Source: Phoenix dactylifera | Taxonomy: Eukaryota; Streptophyta; Magnoliopsida; Arecales; Arecaceae | Direction: 5' to 3' | Assembly: GCF_009389715.1 (NCBI RefSeq) | Contig: NW_024067834.1 | Location: forward strand, 409,443-473,442 | Length of the DNA stretch: 64,000 bases | Shown: piece after piece, positions 13,301-25,087 of the stretch | Position numbering within the stretch: position 1 is the first letter of the stretch | Layout: each line of letters opens with the position of its first letter | Position numbers and translations under genes: made by a program | Notes under the pieces: model-generated | Seen by the model: the letters and a program-made list of their open reading frames with translations, nothing else | What the model was told of the DNA's origin: nothing | Database searches by the model: none

Positions 13301-14044
13301 TTTTGGTCAAAGATAGGAGGGGAGGGGGAGAGGCGAGCCTCACCCGCGTAGCAGCCCCCACTGAATCTTCCTTACACTAGAAAATGTTCGATGCATGTCG
13401 TAAATTTCTGCGTACCCCCTCCAACTTATGGGCTTCCTCCACTGGGCTCGTCACCCATGTGGGAGTACGTCATCCCAGCGTCACATCGGTATTAGCGGAC
13501 CAGTAGCACTCCCACCAGCAGCGTCCAGGCGTGGGGCATCCGGTCCCCAAATTTAATCGACGCTGGAGCATTTTGAACCTGGACCATCCTGGTGGAAGCC
13601 AACGCCCCGTTCCATCTGTGCTACTATCTTGGTGGCAACAGAATAGTTTGTTTGATATTTAGACTTTCTATTCGCATTGGATTCGGTCTGCCCTCATTTG
13701 GGCATAAAAGAAGTAGCACACGATGGGCTCGGCCCGGATACATATCACTGCCAATAAACCGATACTACCAATGAACATATCGAGCCAAAGATCACGAAGT
13801 GCCGAAGGCAATAACAAATACCTCGGTATAAGCAGAAAAATCGTACCACGGTCCCTCTGCAGTGCAACGAAATATACAACATGATGTCGTGTCAATGCCA
13901 ATCAAACATAAGATGAGAGAGAGAGCGAGAGAGAAACTGACCATAGGATGCAGCAAGAAGGTGTGAGGGCAAGATCAACCAAGGTAGAAGTTTCAGAAAT
14001 AGAGCAAAGAAACCATGGGACAAGCCTCTCATGCTCCCACTCAT
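10375..14044 (-). CDS. endo-1,4-beta-xylanase, glycoside hydrolase family 10
   Basis: Eight exons (minus strand): 14044-13942, 13856-13822, 12805-12649, 12234-12062, 11963-11856, 11737-11591, 11481-10840, 10710-10375; all junctions are GT-AG and in frame, giving 566 residues. Residues 5-32 form a hydrophobic secretion signal if translation starts at MRGLSHGFF (14032); I list the upstream in-frame ATG. Residues about 47-190 match the carbohydrate-binding-like N-terminal part of plant GH10 enzymes (GCWSFLKGGF). The catalytic barrel covers about 240-470, with acid/base Glu340 in WDVNNEML and nucleophile Glu443 in WLTEVDI. A C-terminal extension ends ETKHLNVQL. The family hydrolyses internal xylan bonds in the cell wall. 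The N-terminal module is shorter than in classical CBM22 xylanases, as in the Arabidopsis At4g33820/At4g38650 group recalled from memory. A SINE sits in intron 2. Confidence 0.92.
13128..13265 (-). other. GC-rich open fragment in xylanase intron 2, unidentified
   Basis: On the minus strand a GC-rich stretch reads NAPWQGWWGRVELPLV, then DALRNGHEIKVHVLNVDP and a stop near 13128. The composition differs from the surrounding intron and the peptide looks protein-like, but I do not recognise it. It lies directly beside the SINE target duplication and could be captured or retroposed coding sequence. It is not part of the xylanase, whose exons splice around it. Confidence 0.25.
13277..13653 (-). mobile_element. 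tRNA-derived SINE, copy 1 (xylanase intron 2)
   Basis: Body about 13294-13636 on the minus strand, in the same sense as the host gene. The tRNA-like head is at the high-coordinate end (diverged A-box region near 13610-13630, B-box region near 13575-13585) and an A-rich tail, seen as a T run at 13291-13304 on the plus strand, is at the low end. Target duplications are AACAGAGTAGTTTGTTT (13277-13293) and AACAGAATAGTTTGTTT (13637-13653), 16 of 17 identical. Confidence 0.85.
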
Positions 14045-14225
14045 TGGCAAGTTGCTTGCTGTGTTTGTGAAGTGTCCGTTATATCCAAGTCTCTGCTTGT
14101 GTTCATATAGGAGAGCGGAAAGCTTAAAGGAGGAGCGGCTTGGGAGCATGAAGAAGTTGATGATATGATGGGGGAGATGGTTGACGGGTGCCGGCGGAAT
14201 TCTCGAAGAGATCGAAGGGCTGAGA

Positions 14226-14305
14226 TCACAAGGAGCGCACTGCTAGTCTTTCATTTATGGTTCGCTCACAAGGAGCGCGCTGCTAGTCTTTTGTTTATGG
14301 TTCAC
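14226..14305. repeat. 40-bp tandem duplication in the xylanase 5' region
   Basis: Two adjacent 40-base units begin CACAAGGAGCGC at 14226 and 14266 and share TGCTAGTCTTT and TTTATGGTTC. They lie between the start codon and the probable TATA box, so they would be in the 5' untranslated leader if transcription starts near 14300, or right at its edge. Confidence 0.85.
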
Positions 14306-14326
14306 CATGCCTCGTTCATATGTTCT

Positions 14327-14334
14327 CTTTATAG
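14327..14334 (-). promoter_or_regulatory. possible TATA box for the xylanase gene
   Basis: The minus strand reads CTATAAAG here, about 285 bases upstream of the ATG at 14044, within the palindrome-like CTCTTTATAGAG. Transcription would start near 14300 and give a leader of roughly 250 bases. Confidence 0.45.
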
Positions 14335-14459
14335 AGAATGCTAACCCCCATTCGTTCTCTCTCTCTCTCTCGGGGGAACTCTCGTGGATTGGTATACAAC
14401 GCTTGGACGCTTCCTAATTTGACCGTTAAATAATTTATGTTTGCATGCAGCTAGCCTTG

Positions 14460-14495
14460 CAAGCTTTCACCAAGCAAACCTTTTGAAATAATATT

Positions 14496-14534
<39 letters not shown>

Positions 14535-14564
14535 AGCTTTCACCAAGCAAACCTTTTTGAAATA

Positions 14565-14598
<34 letters not shown>

Positions 14599-14605
14599 GA
14601 TATTC
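14460..14605. repeat. 73-bp duplication with (AT)n microsatellites
   Basis: The sequence CAAGCTTTCACCAAGCAAAC occurs at 14460 and again at 14533, each followed by CTTTT, GAAATA and a pure AT run (about 14501-14532 and 14567-14594). The pair looks like one unit duplicated together with its microsatellite. Confidence 0.85.
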
Positions 14606-14639
14606 AGCTTGTGTAAAGCTCTTCAGCTCTTCATACACT

Positions 14640-15590
14640 GTAAGAGTAGTAGTGGTATCTCGGTCATTAATAAAGTTTATTATTTAATATGCAATAAACA
14701 TTAATGATAACAGTCTTAGTGTGCTTGGCCATTATAAATTTATTACTAAATGTACAACATAAATCAGGTTATTAACATATTTTATTTATTATAATTTCTT
14801 ACACTGTCATATTGAGTTCAAAAAATAGTTTAAAAAAAAGCGAGTGCCAACCTTCGTTCTTTCTTCTTTTGTCCCTGGGGAACTTGAGTGGTTATTATTT
14901 ATCTGACGCCATGGATTAGTATATAATGCATGCGCGCAATATTTGTCTAATGAAATGGATTAGTATATAATGTGTGCGTGCAATATTTGTCTAATGAAAT
15001 GGATTATTATCTCCTCTAAAATAGAGGCTCAGTACAGGACTCCTGATATGGATGCTAGTATTAACGACACCAATCTTAATATACTCAACCATCATTATAA
15101 TTTATTAATATGCTTGATCAAATATTAATGACAATAGAATTAAAATCCATTAAATGTGCTCCATCACTTAATATGCAACAAATATTAATGTGCTCGATCA
15201 CTACTAAAATCCATTACCTAATGTGAAACAAAATTTAGGTTATTAAAAACTTCTATTTAAATTTGTTACATTATCATATTGAATTTCAAAAATTACTAAA
15301 AAAATAGGGAAAAAAATGTGCGCCACTCATTGAGTGAGGTCAATATTAAAGAAATTGGTATTAATGATGAGAGTTTTTGCATTATGTAGAATCATTTATT
15401 TCGACATTGGTATTAACAACAGTAGTATTAATAATGAAAATTTTCCTTGGTAATTATTAAAGTTCATTAATGATGAGAGTTCTTACAAGGCAATCATTAA
15501 AATTCATTATTTAATGTGTGGTAGAAACTTGTCTCTTAAAGCCTTCTATTTATTATAATATATTACATTGTTACATGGTATTTCATGGAA
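14640..15590. repeat. array of decayed AT-rich repeat modules
   Basis: Similar blocks recur: a trio at about 14768-14820, 15237-15288 and 15532-15585, each of the form ttattaa...ttctatttatt...ttacat-tgtcatat...ttc, with shared upstream pieces (cattaatgataacag, ttaatgacaatag, ttaatgatgagag). In addition 14911-14954 and 14955-14998 are a clear 44-bp tandem pair (ATGGATTAGTATATAATG). The block is probably an old element amplified locally. No coding potential. Confidence 0.6.
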
Positions 15591-16756
15591 AAAGGAAAAA
15601 AAATTTACCTTGCATATTTCATGAGTTATATGCTAGTTTATTATGTATTATATATAACTAAAATAAACTTCGGTTCATATTGAGTTCTCTATTCACCATA
15701 TGAATGCTCAAATTAATCATATGTCTCAACTTAAAATGCGGTAGTCTTAGTTTTGTTGTGTTTATTTAAGAGAATCAAGTGAAGTATGCTCGAGAAAGAG
15801 ATCAAGAAAAATATTTTACTCAAAAAATAAAATAATATTTAACTAGATATATAATTGAAAAGATATATAATTTTTATTATATAATTTTAAAAAATAAATT
15901 ACAAAAATTCTTCTAGAATTAGTGATAAATTACCGTTATATCTAATAGTTTGAAAAACTTTTGCTTACTCTCTTACAGTTTATTTTTATCCAATATTTTA
16001 ATACATAACTTCAAAAAATATCAATCAAATCATCGACCATAAATAAGACTCCAATGCTATGACAAAAAAATTTAAAAACTTACTAAAATAACCTTAATTG
16101 ATATAACAACCACGTTAGGAAATAAGAAAATATTACTTGAGACATTTCATCAGTTGATGGGATCATGGCAATTAATCAGATACATTCTCCTTACATTTAT
16201 CACGTGCATTGCGCATGTCAAATAGTAGCTCTAAGATATCATGTACATCACACACGTCTCAATTGTTGGGATCCTAATCACAGTTTTTCATCAAATCTAA
16301 GCACAACAGCCATGTCATATTCCTTGTTTATTTTCAAACTATTTTGTCTTTTTTCGATCTTCCAGGGGAATTATAAGGCTGCCTTTTCACCTCTGTGTTT
16401 TCAAATGCTGTCCATCATGCTATGAGAGATTGAATCATGCCTTTTCACACTATTTTTCTAAGCACAAACTATTTGTCTTGCAACTATGAGAGATTGAATC
16501 TCCTGCTTTACACCTCTTCCTCTTCAAATGCTGTCCATCTTGTTGAAGGGTAGTGTTTCTATACTTTAAATCTATTGGGACATGTTCCATGAAAATATAA
16601 ACCTACATTGCAGCCCACAAAGCCGAGGTAGCTCAGAAGCATGTATCGTATGGAGTCTGCTTAAAAAGCTGTGTCGTTTGTGTAGCATGCTTGCTAAACT
16701 GCGTCCCTTGTTGAGTTCATGATCCTTGGTTGCCTCAGTGTTGCTTTCTATTCCAG
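15591..16756. other. intergenic, nothing recognisable
   Basis: AT-rich DNA. I looked here for the missing upstream exons of the cyclophilin fragment (N-terminal barrel strands and the GEKF/ADENF-type segments) and saw none. Confidence 0.5.
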
Positions 16757-17095
16757 GTATCGTTTCCATGGCAAACTCAGGTCCCAACACTAATGGGTCC
16801 CAATTCTTCATAACGACAGTCAATGCAAGCTGGTGAAGGTCTACCTAAACTTTTACAAGAACTCACCTAATTTAAGAGATAAATGTGCAAAACCATATTT
16901 GTGCTCCATTAATGGGATTCCAGGTTGGATGGCGAGCATGTTGCCTTTGGCAAAGTCATTCAGGGTATGGACAGAGTCTATGCGATGGAGGGGATCGCTA
17001 AGACTTACGATGGGAAACCAAGCAAGAAGGTTATCATTGATGCCTCAGGAGATAACCAAAGAGCCAATGGTAATTGGAAAGCTTCAACTCATTAG
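16757..17095 (+). pseudogene. cyclophilin (CYP21-1-like) 3' fragment, last two exons only
   Basis: Peptidyl-prolyl cis-trans isomerase sequence. Exon A (16757-16832) encodes [18 protein letters not shown] followed by ITTVNAS, the core of the cyclophilin active-site region. Exon B (16924-17095) continues with WLDGEHVAFGKVIQGMD and AKTYDGKPSKKVIIDASGD and ends at a stop at 17093-17095. Splice sites on both sides (TTCCAG/GT, CTG/GTGAAG, TTCCAG/G) are intact, and the split Trp codon joins in frame. The order and wording resemble the Arabidopsis secretory-pathway cyclophilin CYP21-1. About the first half of the domain is missing upstream, so as it stands this is a truncated copy. Retained introns mean DNA-level duplication rather than retroposition. 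If transcribed it could only make a partial domain. Confidence 0.75.
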
Positions 17096-18517
17096 TCACA
17101 ATCTCTTTCTCGCACATCGAAGCAGATGCTGCTTTGGTTACAAGTGTTTCTCTGCTATTACGGCCATTCCAAATGAGTCATACTGGAATTGCGCATTCAG
17201 GGGGAACCAGTATCATTTGTAAGGAGTTGCATATATATAATTTGTACCCACCATTCAATTTCAGGTGCTCCAATGTTTACTTTTTAAATTGTGCCTATTA
17301 GCTGTAAATTATAGCCATATAGCTGCCTCAATGGAGGCAAGCGATATTTCAATATAAAGGTGCTATAAAGTTGCATCTTACTCATGTAAATTATGTTGCT
17401 TCCCAAATAGAGAGGGACTCTTGTGATATGATGGTTCTGAGAGAGAACTGGAGACAAACATAAAACAGTTTCAAAGGCTTCTTAGGGCTACATCCTTAGT
17501 TATCCTTTGCTGTTCGGTTGGAAAATTTGTTGGATTAGTTGGATTATTCCTTTGCGACCTTCAGGTTAAAATTGAAACAAGGGTATTTTGCAAAAATAGC
17601 TTGCTTCATTATCCATTTCGCAGATTTGTGCTGTCTTTTTTTTCCCCTCTCTCAAGAATAATCCAATGTTTGAAAATTTTTGAACTTGGCTTCATAGACA
17701 TACTCCAGTGTGTAAGTGTGCAACGCACCAGTACATGCATTTGGTATTCAAAATATCTATCCATATAAATTATATTTCCTTGCACTGTCCAAATATGAAA
17801 TCTTGGATTCGCTGAAATTTTACATTTGATCATGGTTGACAAAAATTTTCATTCCCAAATCTTGATTTCAACGGTCATATCATATTTAATTTTTCACCTC
17901 TCTGCATAGTTAGTATGCTTTGTGCATTGAATAGTCCACAACTATGCGGACAACAGAAACCAGTTTGTGCTCTTATAGCTGTTGGTAAAAATCTAACTGC
18001 AGATGATGTGGATGGGATATCAATTTCTCGGAGTCCATGGCTCCATGCCCAAAAAAAATATAAAAAATATTTTTTAATAACTCAGATAAATTAGATTCTT
18101 TCATACTAAGTATATTTGTAAAGAGACTAATAAGGTTATAAATTGGGTTTGTGGCCGTCTATGTTTTTTTAAAAAAAATATTTTAAATATTTTAAAATTT
18201 ATTACTATTATTTTTTGAATATATTAACGTTAGATCGTATATGTTCATCAGCCGCAGAGGGGGGAAAAAAAAAGCACTGTAGATAGGCCGCTTCTCATCA
18301 ACTCTCGTATTCAGTGACACGTATTCCCCGGGCGACAAATGAAGTGATGTATGCGCCGTGGGCGATAAATGAAGCGTTATCCTCACGCCTTCGTGTTGCA
18401 TCATCCCATGCGTCCGACCGCCTGGCCTTTACCAATTTCCCACATTCCCTGCGGTGCGGACACATCACGGAGAGGCGACGGAGACGATTACAAGGATAGA
18501 CACAGAGAGATGAGGAG
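17096..18517. other. intergenic, promoter side of the RMR gene
   Basis: No gene. The last 250 bases (from about 18250) become GC-richer and probably hold the promoter and leader of the RMR gene, but I see no clear TATA box at a fitting distance. Confidence 0.4.
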
Positions 18518-21500
18518 ATGAAGTGTTGTCGCCGCTCCTCCTCTTCCTTCTCCAAACCCTGCACCGCCACCACCTTCTTCGTCTCCTACTCCTCCTTCCT
18601 CCTCGCCCTCTCCTCCCTCCTCCGCCCCTCCACCGCCCTCGTCAACCTCCGTGCCAAGTCCTTCTCCTTTACCTTCCTCGACGCCCCAGCCCGCTTCGGT
18701 ATTTCTCCAATTCCTTCCTACTTCTAGGGTTAGGGCTTTCAAATCTTTCTCCCCCTTCTTTAAAGATTAGAAAATGACCTGATTTTCTTCTTCTTCTTCT
18801 TTCTTTTGCCTGTTGTCAGCTGTTCCTGTTCGTGGCTCTGGGGTCTGTGGAGCTCTGCACACTGCCGATCCTATCGATGCTTGCTCTACCCTCCCGAGCA
18901 ATCGGACCGCTGTAGGCCGAGGCGGAGGTTCGGCGCATTCCGATTTTATTCTTATCGTGAGAGGTGTTTGCAGCTTCGAGAATAAGGTCAGGATCGCTCA
19001 GGATGCTGGATACCAGGCTGCAATCATCTACGACGACCAGGAGAAGGGCAGCTTGTACTCGAGTGAGTATATAAGTTGTCTTTCTTATTTCTTTCCCAAA
19101 TTTGTTCATGTCTCTATGTATGTAATGTTATCTCTGAAGGATTGCTTTTCTGTGGCGTCCACGTTGTTGACTGTCAATTAAAACAGAATAGGATTTTTAA
19201 CCCATTAATTTCGGGTTTGCTATGTCTAATCATTGTTTCCTAATTTAAGCGAATACTTTGTTAAGGTAAAGGGATGCTTTAGTCTGAACGTGCAATTCGA
19301 TAATTCATCTATATGATTGCACAAACCTGAAAAGGTATTATCAAGTGAAAGATGCAGTAATAAGTTTGTTGTTTATGTCGAGACAGTGATGTTGATGTTT
19401 AAATTCTCAGGATGGTTAATGGTTATTCGGGTGCTGTTGGGAAAATGGTGGTGGAGATTTATTGGTTAAGCAAACCTTGAGATGGTGAAAATCTCTGATA
19501 TATGTTTGTTTGTCATTGGAGTGGTAAGATTAATTTTTGAAGGAGTGGAAATGGGTATTTCATAGGAAGTGTGTCCAAGGGTGACTCAGTATATTTTTGA
19601 TGGGAGGGGATCTAGTGTTAGATTTCAAGTTTTTGTGAGAATGGGTGTCTGTTAGCTTTACAGTAGGCATATCCACACAATTTTGAGGTTCGGTTTGTCG
19701 TATGTCATGCCTGATTTAAAAATTCATGTTGATCAAGGTATGGGACATGTGGTGATGAATGAGATTTGATAATCTTAGTGCCTTTAACATGGATATCATC
19801 TTCTGTAGTTTTATGTTGAAAAGGCATTGGCATCTTGTCAAAACATTTAATTCATCTTGTTATGTACTTCCTTGTCATTCTGTGTTGCCTCCAATCATTT
19901 GGATCTTTATCTCTTGTACAAACTAACCAAAGTTAGTATGGCTGGATAATTAAATTTTCTGTGAATTGATCCAACATAATAACTAAGATGCATAAGTTAA
20001 GAGTCGTTAGAAGAAAAAAAGGAGAGAAAAAGAGATAGATGTATAAATTCACTGGCAAAGGCTTGATCTAAGAAAACAAGAATTCACCTTAAGGAGACAA
20101 GAGTATTCCATGTTATAGCATCATTTCAGTATATACTGATACATATGTTACAGAAGTCACCTTGATACCCTAGAGGTTGTTACAAATCCTCAATCATTTT
20201 TAATAAACATTAGCTATATCAAAAGTCTTTTAAAACAGAAACAATCTGAATGGGAAGTGAATATTCAATCTAGCAGAATCCAACTTGTTTTGGACAATGA
20301 ACATGTAAATTTTATTTATGGCATCAATAGCAGGCTAAACTTTGGTGGTTCGTCCTTTATAAATTGGGCCTAGTTAGAATTTGAACATGTAAGACTCCCA
20401 TTCCGATTTATATGAATTCTTTCAGGTTTATGATTTTTATGATTTGAATAAAGTAAACATCTACATATCATCTCAAGTTCTAGTTTTGTTCAAAGTAACT
20501 TGAAAAGGTTGAGCAATAATTACAAAGGGCTCCTCTTACAATAGAAAATTAATCACCTAATATCTGTCCTATTTAAGCCCAAGCCTGGCACTGATTACTT
20601 CAGGCCTTTATGATGAAGTGGGAGCCAAATCATGGGGCTTAACTTTTGATCTCAGGCCCAACATTTATTTGACGGACCTTTAGAGTCGTTGGGTTGGATG
20701 CACCTGTTTAAAGCCCTATTAATTCTAACAAGCTTAGATTAGGTTAATTACCTTGTTGGGCCATATTTCATTTAGCCTAATTCAGTCCATTTGACTCGTA
20801 ACTGCCACCTAACCAAAATCCCTCTCTTTTGATGGCTAAGTGTTCTTGTCTTTTATGTTCCTCAGGAGAATTAGGGAAGGCTGAATGATAGTGGATTAAT
20901 CCTATGTTTGTAATAGAGTATTCTCCTTCTTATAGGTTCATGAGCCAAAAAGATTCATGTTCGAAACCTATAGGGTGTAACCAAATGACTCATGTTTGGT
21001 GAGTGTTAACTTTCATGAAGTTTGATAGTGATGCTGTTATTCTAATCGTCAATTGCTGGAATTGTAGTCTCTTTTGAATAAGTTTCAAATATTGTTACTA
21101 TTATCTAGCAGTTGATGTTGGTGCGATCAACTTTTGAACAGCCTCTTTTTTACTTAGTCGAAAGCAAAATCTAATATGAAAGGGTTGATTGAGTTTTAAC
21201 CTAAGGGAAGGTCTAATTGGACTGTAATTTTACCTGTTCAGATAGACAGAAGACCACAGTGGTACTAATTGTCAGCAAAAATGATAATGGGAGAATATCT
21301 CTAAGTAGTATAAATGAATAAGATGTAAGGGTTGGGGATCAATGTGTAAGAGGCTGGATTTATAAATCTAAGTATGAATATACATTTTTCATTCCCCCCG
21401 TGGTTATGGAGTTGTTCAGGTTATATGTGTAGTATATCTTGTTGGGGGAAGGTTATAGAAGTATGACTGTGAATATCGGGGATTAAATGTAAGGAGATAC

Positions 21501-23920
21501 GTTACACTGATGGAACAAGTTTATATTACTGTTTAAGGTTAACACACCTTCAGTTGTTATTCAAAGAAGTTATGACAGAAAAATCTTCTTTATTAGACAG
21601 TCCTCATGAAGGCAGATAAACAACTCAAGTTTTACCAATTTCTGCCAAAAGAAACAATCATAAAACAGATGGCCCTGGAACAGATCATGATGCAAATAGT
21701 CTGATACAGTGGTGGTAAATAAGAGATGTTGAAAGTGGAAGAAAGGCAAAGAAGACAAAGAAGACAGATGTGGAGTTGACAACCAAACAATATTGATTGA
21801 TTCATATGCTCTTATAGATTCTTGCCAAGAACATCTAAGCATTTTGAGTTCTTTTATTTGAAATCATTTCCACATTGAATCATTTCCAAATGCATCAGAA
21901 AAAGGTTCCAGTGATCATAGATGGCTCTCAACCTATCTGTAATGACCCTTAAATTTAATAGACATAACCATGCATTGCGAAGTTGGACCAAAGGCAACTG
22001 ATCTAGAACTTTTAGGAAACTACAGAGTCCACCCCAGAAGTTAAGCTAGCACATTGGTAAAATTAAATTTATAAGTTGTTAGGTTCTCTCCACTTGATAC
22101 ACCAAATCAAAATCCTTACTACTCAATAACATGCAAATAAACAAAGAATTCAACTTTTCATTGTTTTCATTTTTTTCTTGAGTGAAAATTTCCATGTTTA
22201 TCTAATTTAGTTTGGTTTGTTTTCACCACAGGAGTCTCATGTAGCATAAACTGAGAATCCTATTTTGTTAATCTAGTCGAACAGGTTTTCATTTTGCAGT
22301 GTATGGCACATGCAAACATTTCATTTAGTGCATACATAATTGTATGTACATTAGCAGCATAGGCCACATGAGGACATGCATATGTATGTGCATAGATCTA
22401 TAACCCCTGTGTCAACATACTTGGATTTTGAGAACCTGTTATGTTCGACACTGGTATCCAATTGTGCGATGTCAAATCCATGTATATATCGACTGTGTAA
22501 TTGGTTATTACGATTAATATACTTAATTTATTCTTCATGCTTCATGAAGGATATATCATTGAGATGGGCTTGGCATTCAATCCTAAGTCTTGGCCAGATT
22601 GTGATGTCAGGAAGTAGTTGGTTTGCCATATTTGTAGATTAGTTCAAGGAGGGTTTGGTTGACTTGAAGCGAATCTATATGTGGATTTTATGCTTGACTT
22701 TATTGTCAACCTTGTAGGCTAAATTTATCCTAGGCTTTTGCTCCACTTGCTTGGGTTGATATAACAATCCCAATACCTGCTTGCCCTATACTGCTACTGT
22801 GACAACTATGGCAGATCCATATCATCTTTTAGTCCATTCATAATGCTGCACACTTTTGTCTCTTGTGCAGTTTCTTGTCCCTCTTTTACACTGTCAATTA
22901 ATCATTTGTTTTTTGGCTGTAGTGATCGGGGACTCCACGGGCATTTATATACATGCAGTATTTGTTTCAAAGATGGCAGGTGAGACACTAAAGAAATTTG
23001 CTCGAGGTGAAGAAGGAGAATGTTGTATAGGTTCTTCTATGGATGAGACTGCTGGAACAGTGTTGGTGATTTCTTTTGTCTCACTTGTTGTCATAGTATC
23101 AGTTCTTGCAGCATTTCTCTTTGCTCGAAATTGTCGGCTTCTAAGGCATGGAGCCCATAAGCGGCCTCCTAGTATGAACAGACAGGCAGTGGAACTACTT
23201 CCTTCTTTCACATTCAAAAGTTCCTATGTCAATAGCAAGCGCATGGCAGAAACTTGTGCCATTTGTCTTGAGGATTACAGAGATGGAGAGAGACTGAGGG
23301 TTCTTCCCTGTCTTCATGGTAAGCTGGATTCGCATATTTAGTTTTAATCTATTCAATGAAAAGTTATACTTGTTTTAGTTGAACCATTACTTGATTGCTA
23401 ATTCTGTTGTTGGATGACAACCGAGGGGCTTGTGTGCACTTGAAAACCAGATGCTTCTTTGGACAAGAATCTTGGCATTTATAACCGCAACATGACAACT
23501 TTAGAATGTTTGATTCTTGGGCTGTCACCAGAGCTTATACTTTTAGATTCTACTGTCACTTGAAGTCAAATGTGATGTTCCCTGCATGGTGAATTGTAAA
23601 ATAGCGTGTGTTCTTCAAACCTTGGAACGGTTAATATCTTTTAATTCCTGAGTATTAACTAGTTAAAACCTGTGTTCCTGATGATAAGGACCTGGCAAAA
23701 TTACTTTCTGCATTTGAATTTGGTTACATGAAGCCAGACGCAGGTGACTATTTTAAGCTTATTAATCATGGAGGATGCGATTTGCATCTTTTTCCCCACT
23801 TGTCAACATTAACTCATAAATTCCTTCACAGATTTCCATGCAGTTTGTGTGGACTCATGGCTGACGAAATGGGGAACGTTCTGCCCAATTTGCAAGCATG
23901 AAATGAGCTCGGGAGAATAG
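18518..23920 (+). CDS. RMR1: RMR1-type receptor: PA domain, transmembrane segment, RING-H2
   Basis: Four exons, 18518-18698, 18820-19062, 22923-23318 and 23832-23920, join in frame with GT-AG introns to 302 residues. Residues 1-41 are a hydrophobic signal peptide. About 60-170 is the lumenal protease-associated domain ([46 protein letters not shown]). Residues 186-208 span the membrane. C253 to C294 is a C3H2C3 RING-H2 ([27 protein letters not shown]). RMR proteins sort storage proteins to the protein-storage vacuole by binding C-terminal sorting signals in the Golgi, and the RING suggests ubiquitin-ligase activity. The gene has a long second intron of 3.9 kb. The protein stops eight residues after the last RING cysteine, so it lacks the serine-rich tail I recall in Arabidopsis RMR1. 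A potential N-glycosylation site NRT lies in the lumenal domain. Confidence 0.93.
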
Positions 23921-25087
23921 GCTACTTGATTTTAAGCAAATCAACTTGCATTGGGCTGAGTGATGGAATAAGTTTGGCAACTATTTACGAGTTATCCATC
24001 TTCTACTCGTGTTGCATCTGTAAGTGGAATAAGATTGGCAGCTTACGCTTCCGCTTCGAATGTCTTCATGGAATTTCGTGCCTTCTGTAAGATCCGAGGG
24101 GTGTGCATATGAATCTAGAGCATGCACTTCTCTATGGACAATGCAATGCAGGCAAAAGCTGGGAGCAATCAACTGTCCTTTCCAACCATCTGTTTCATGC
24201 TTCTTGTCATGTTTGCCTCGTCATGCTCTCATTTGTTAATCCTTCTACCCATTTGTGCATCTTCTGTATTCTCGTGTACCCTTCTGAGAGTACTCGGTGT
24301 TTAGCTGTGTTCTGACGCGGATGTGTCTCACTCGCGTGTTTGGTTTTTGATGAGCATGAGGGGGTGTTGAGCTGATACGGAGCTGCTCGGGAACTGGCAC
24401 TGAATTGATCTCTGCTTTTAGCATGTAACCTATTTTTATGATGTCAGCATACAGTGACTGTATAAAATGACTGTTTGTTGTAATCTTCTTCTTCCTCCTC
24501 TTTTTCTTCTTCTTTTTTTTTTTGTATTGTGATAAACCTTTTATGGGAGTCTCTGCCCTTACCTCCGATATTGCAGAGACGGTACGTCCGCTACTAGACC
24601 TGCTTATCAGGCAGGCCGGGCCGGGTTCGGCCCAGGCTAAGCCCCACATATGACCATAATTAGCTAGACTGGAGCCCCATCTGGCCTGGTAGCTTGGGAC
24701 GTCGGGCCGGGCCTTGGGCTTTTCTGATCGCGGCGTCGGCGAGAGGGGCAGGGGATGATGAGGCGACGGTGAGAGGGGCTGGGGATGATGACGGCGAGGA
24801 GTGGGAGGGCAGACTGCCATGCGGAACTTCTCCGGTTGACCTGCCCTTTTTTGGTCTTTTAATTTCTCGGGTTGGCTTGCTTCTGTTTTGTTGATTCCAC
24901 TTTGGTGGTTAAATAACGGGAGCCTTACATCATCTAGAAAACTGGCGTGCGCATTGCGCATATAAAAATAAATAAATAAAAATAAAACGATATCAAAAAT
25001 GAAAAAATATGAATAATGAGATGAGAATATAGTGAATAAAACGAAAAGTCGCTCCAAAAAAACAACGAGCCAATAAAAAATAAAGAG
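23921..25087. other. intergenic after the RMR gene
   Basis: No gene. GC-rich DNA at about 24580-24850 contains two adjacent 30-base units (24732-24761 and 24762-24791; GGCGTCGGCGAGAGGGG and GGCGACGGTGAGAGGGG, each followed by GGGGATGATGA after one or two bases) and a GGCCGGGCC-type segment. The origin is unknown, perhaps a transposon piece. Confidence 0.45.

Noticed and set aside
14501-14594. Regularly spaced repeats that might suggest an array
   Set aside because: They are AT microsatellites within a single duplication. No CRISPR-like structure, and the genome is a plant.
18488-18742. Glycine/glutamate-rich minus-strand open frame
   Set aside because: It is the complement of the RMR signal-peptide exon and its flanks; the plus-strand model is well supported.
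24245-25057. 270-codon open frame on the minus strand
   Set aside because: Low-complexity lysine run and mixed AT/GC repeats, no recognisable protein features; it crosses repeat DNA.
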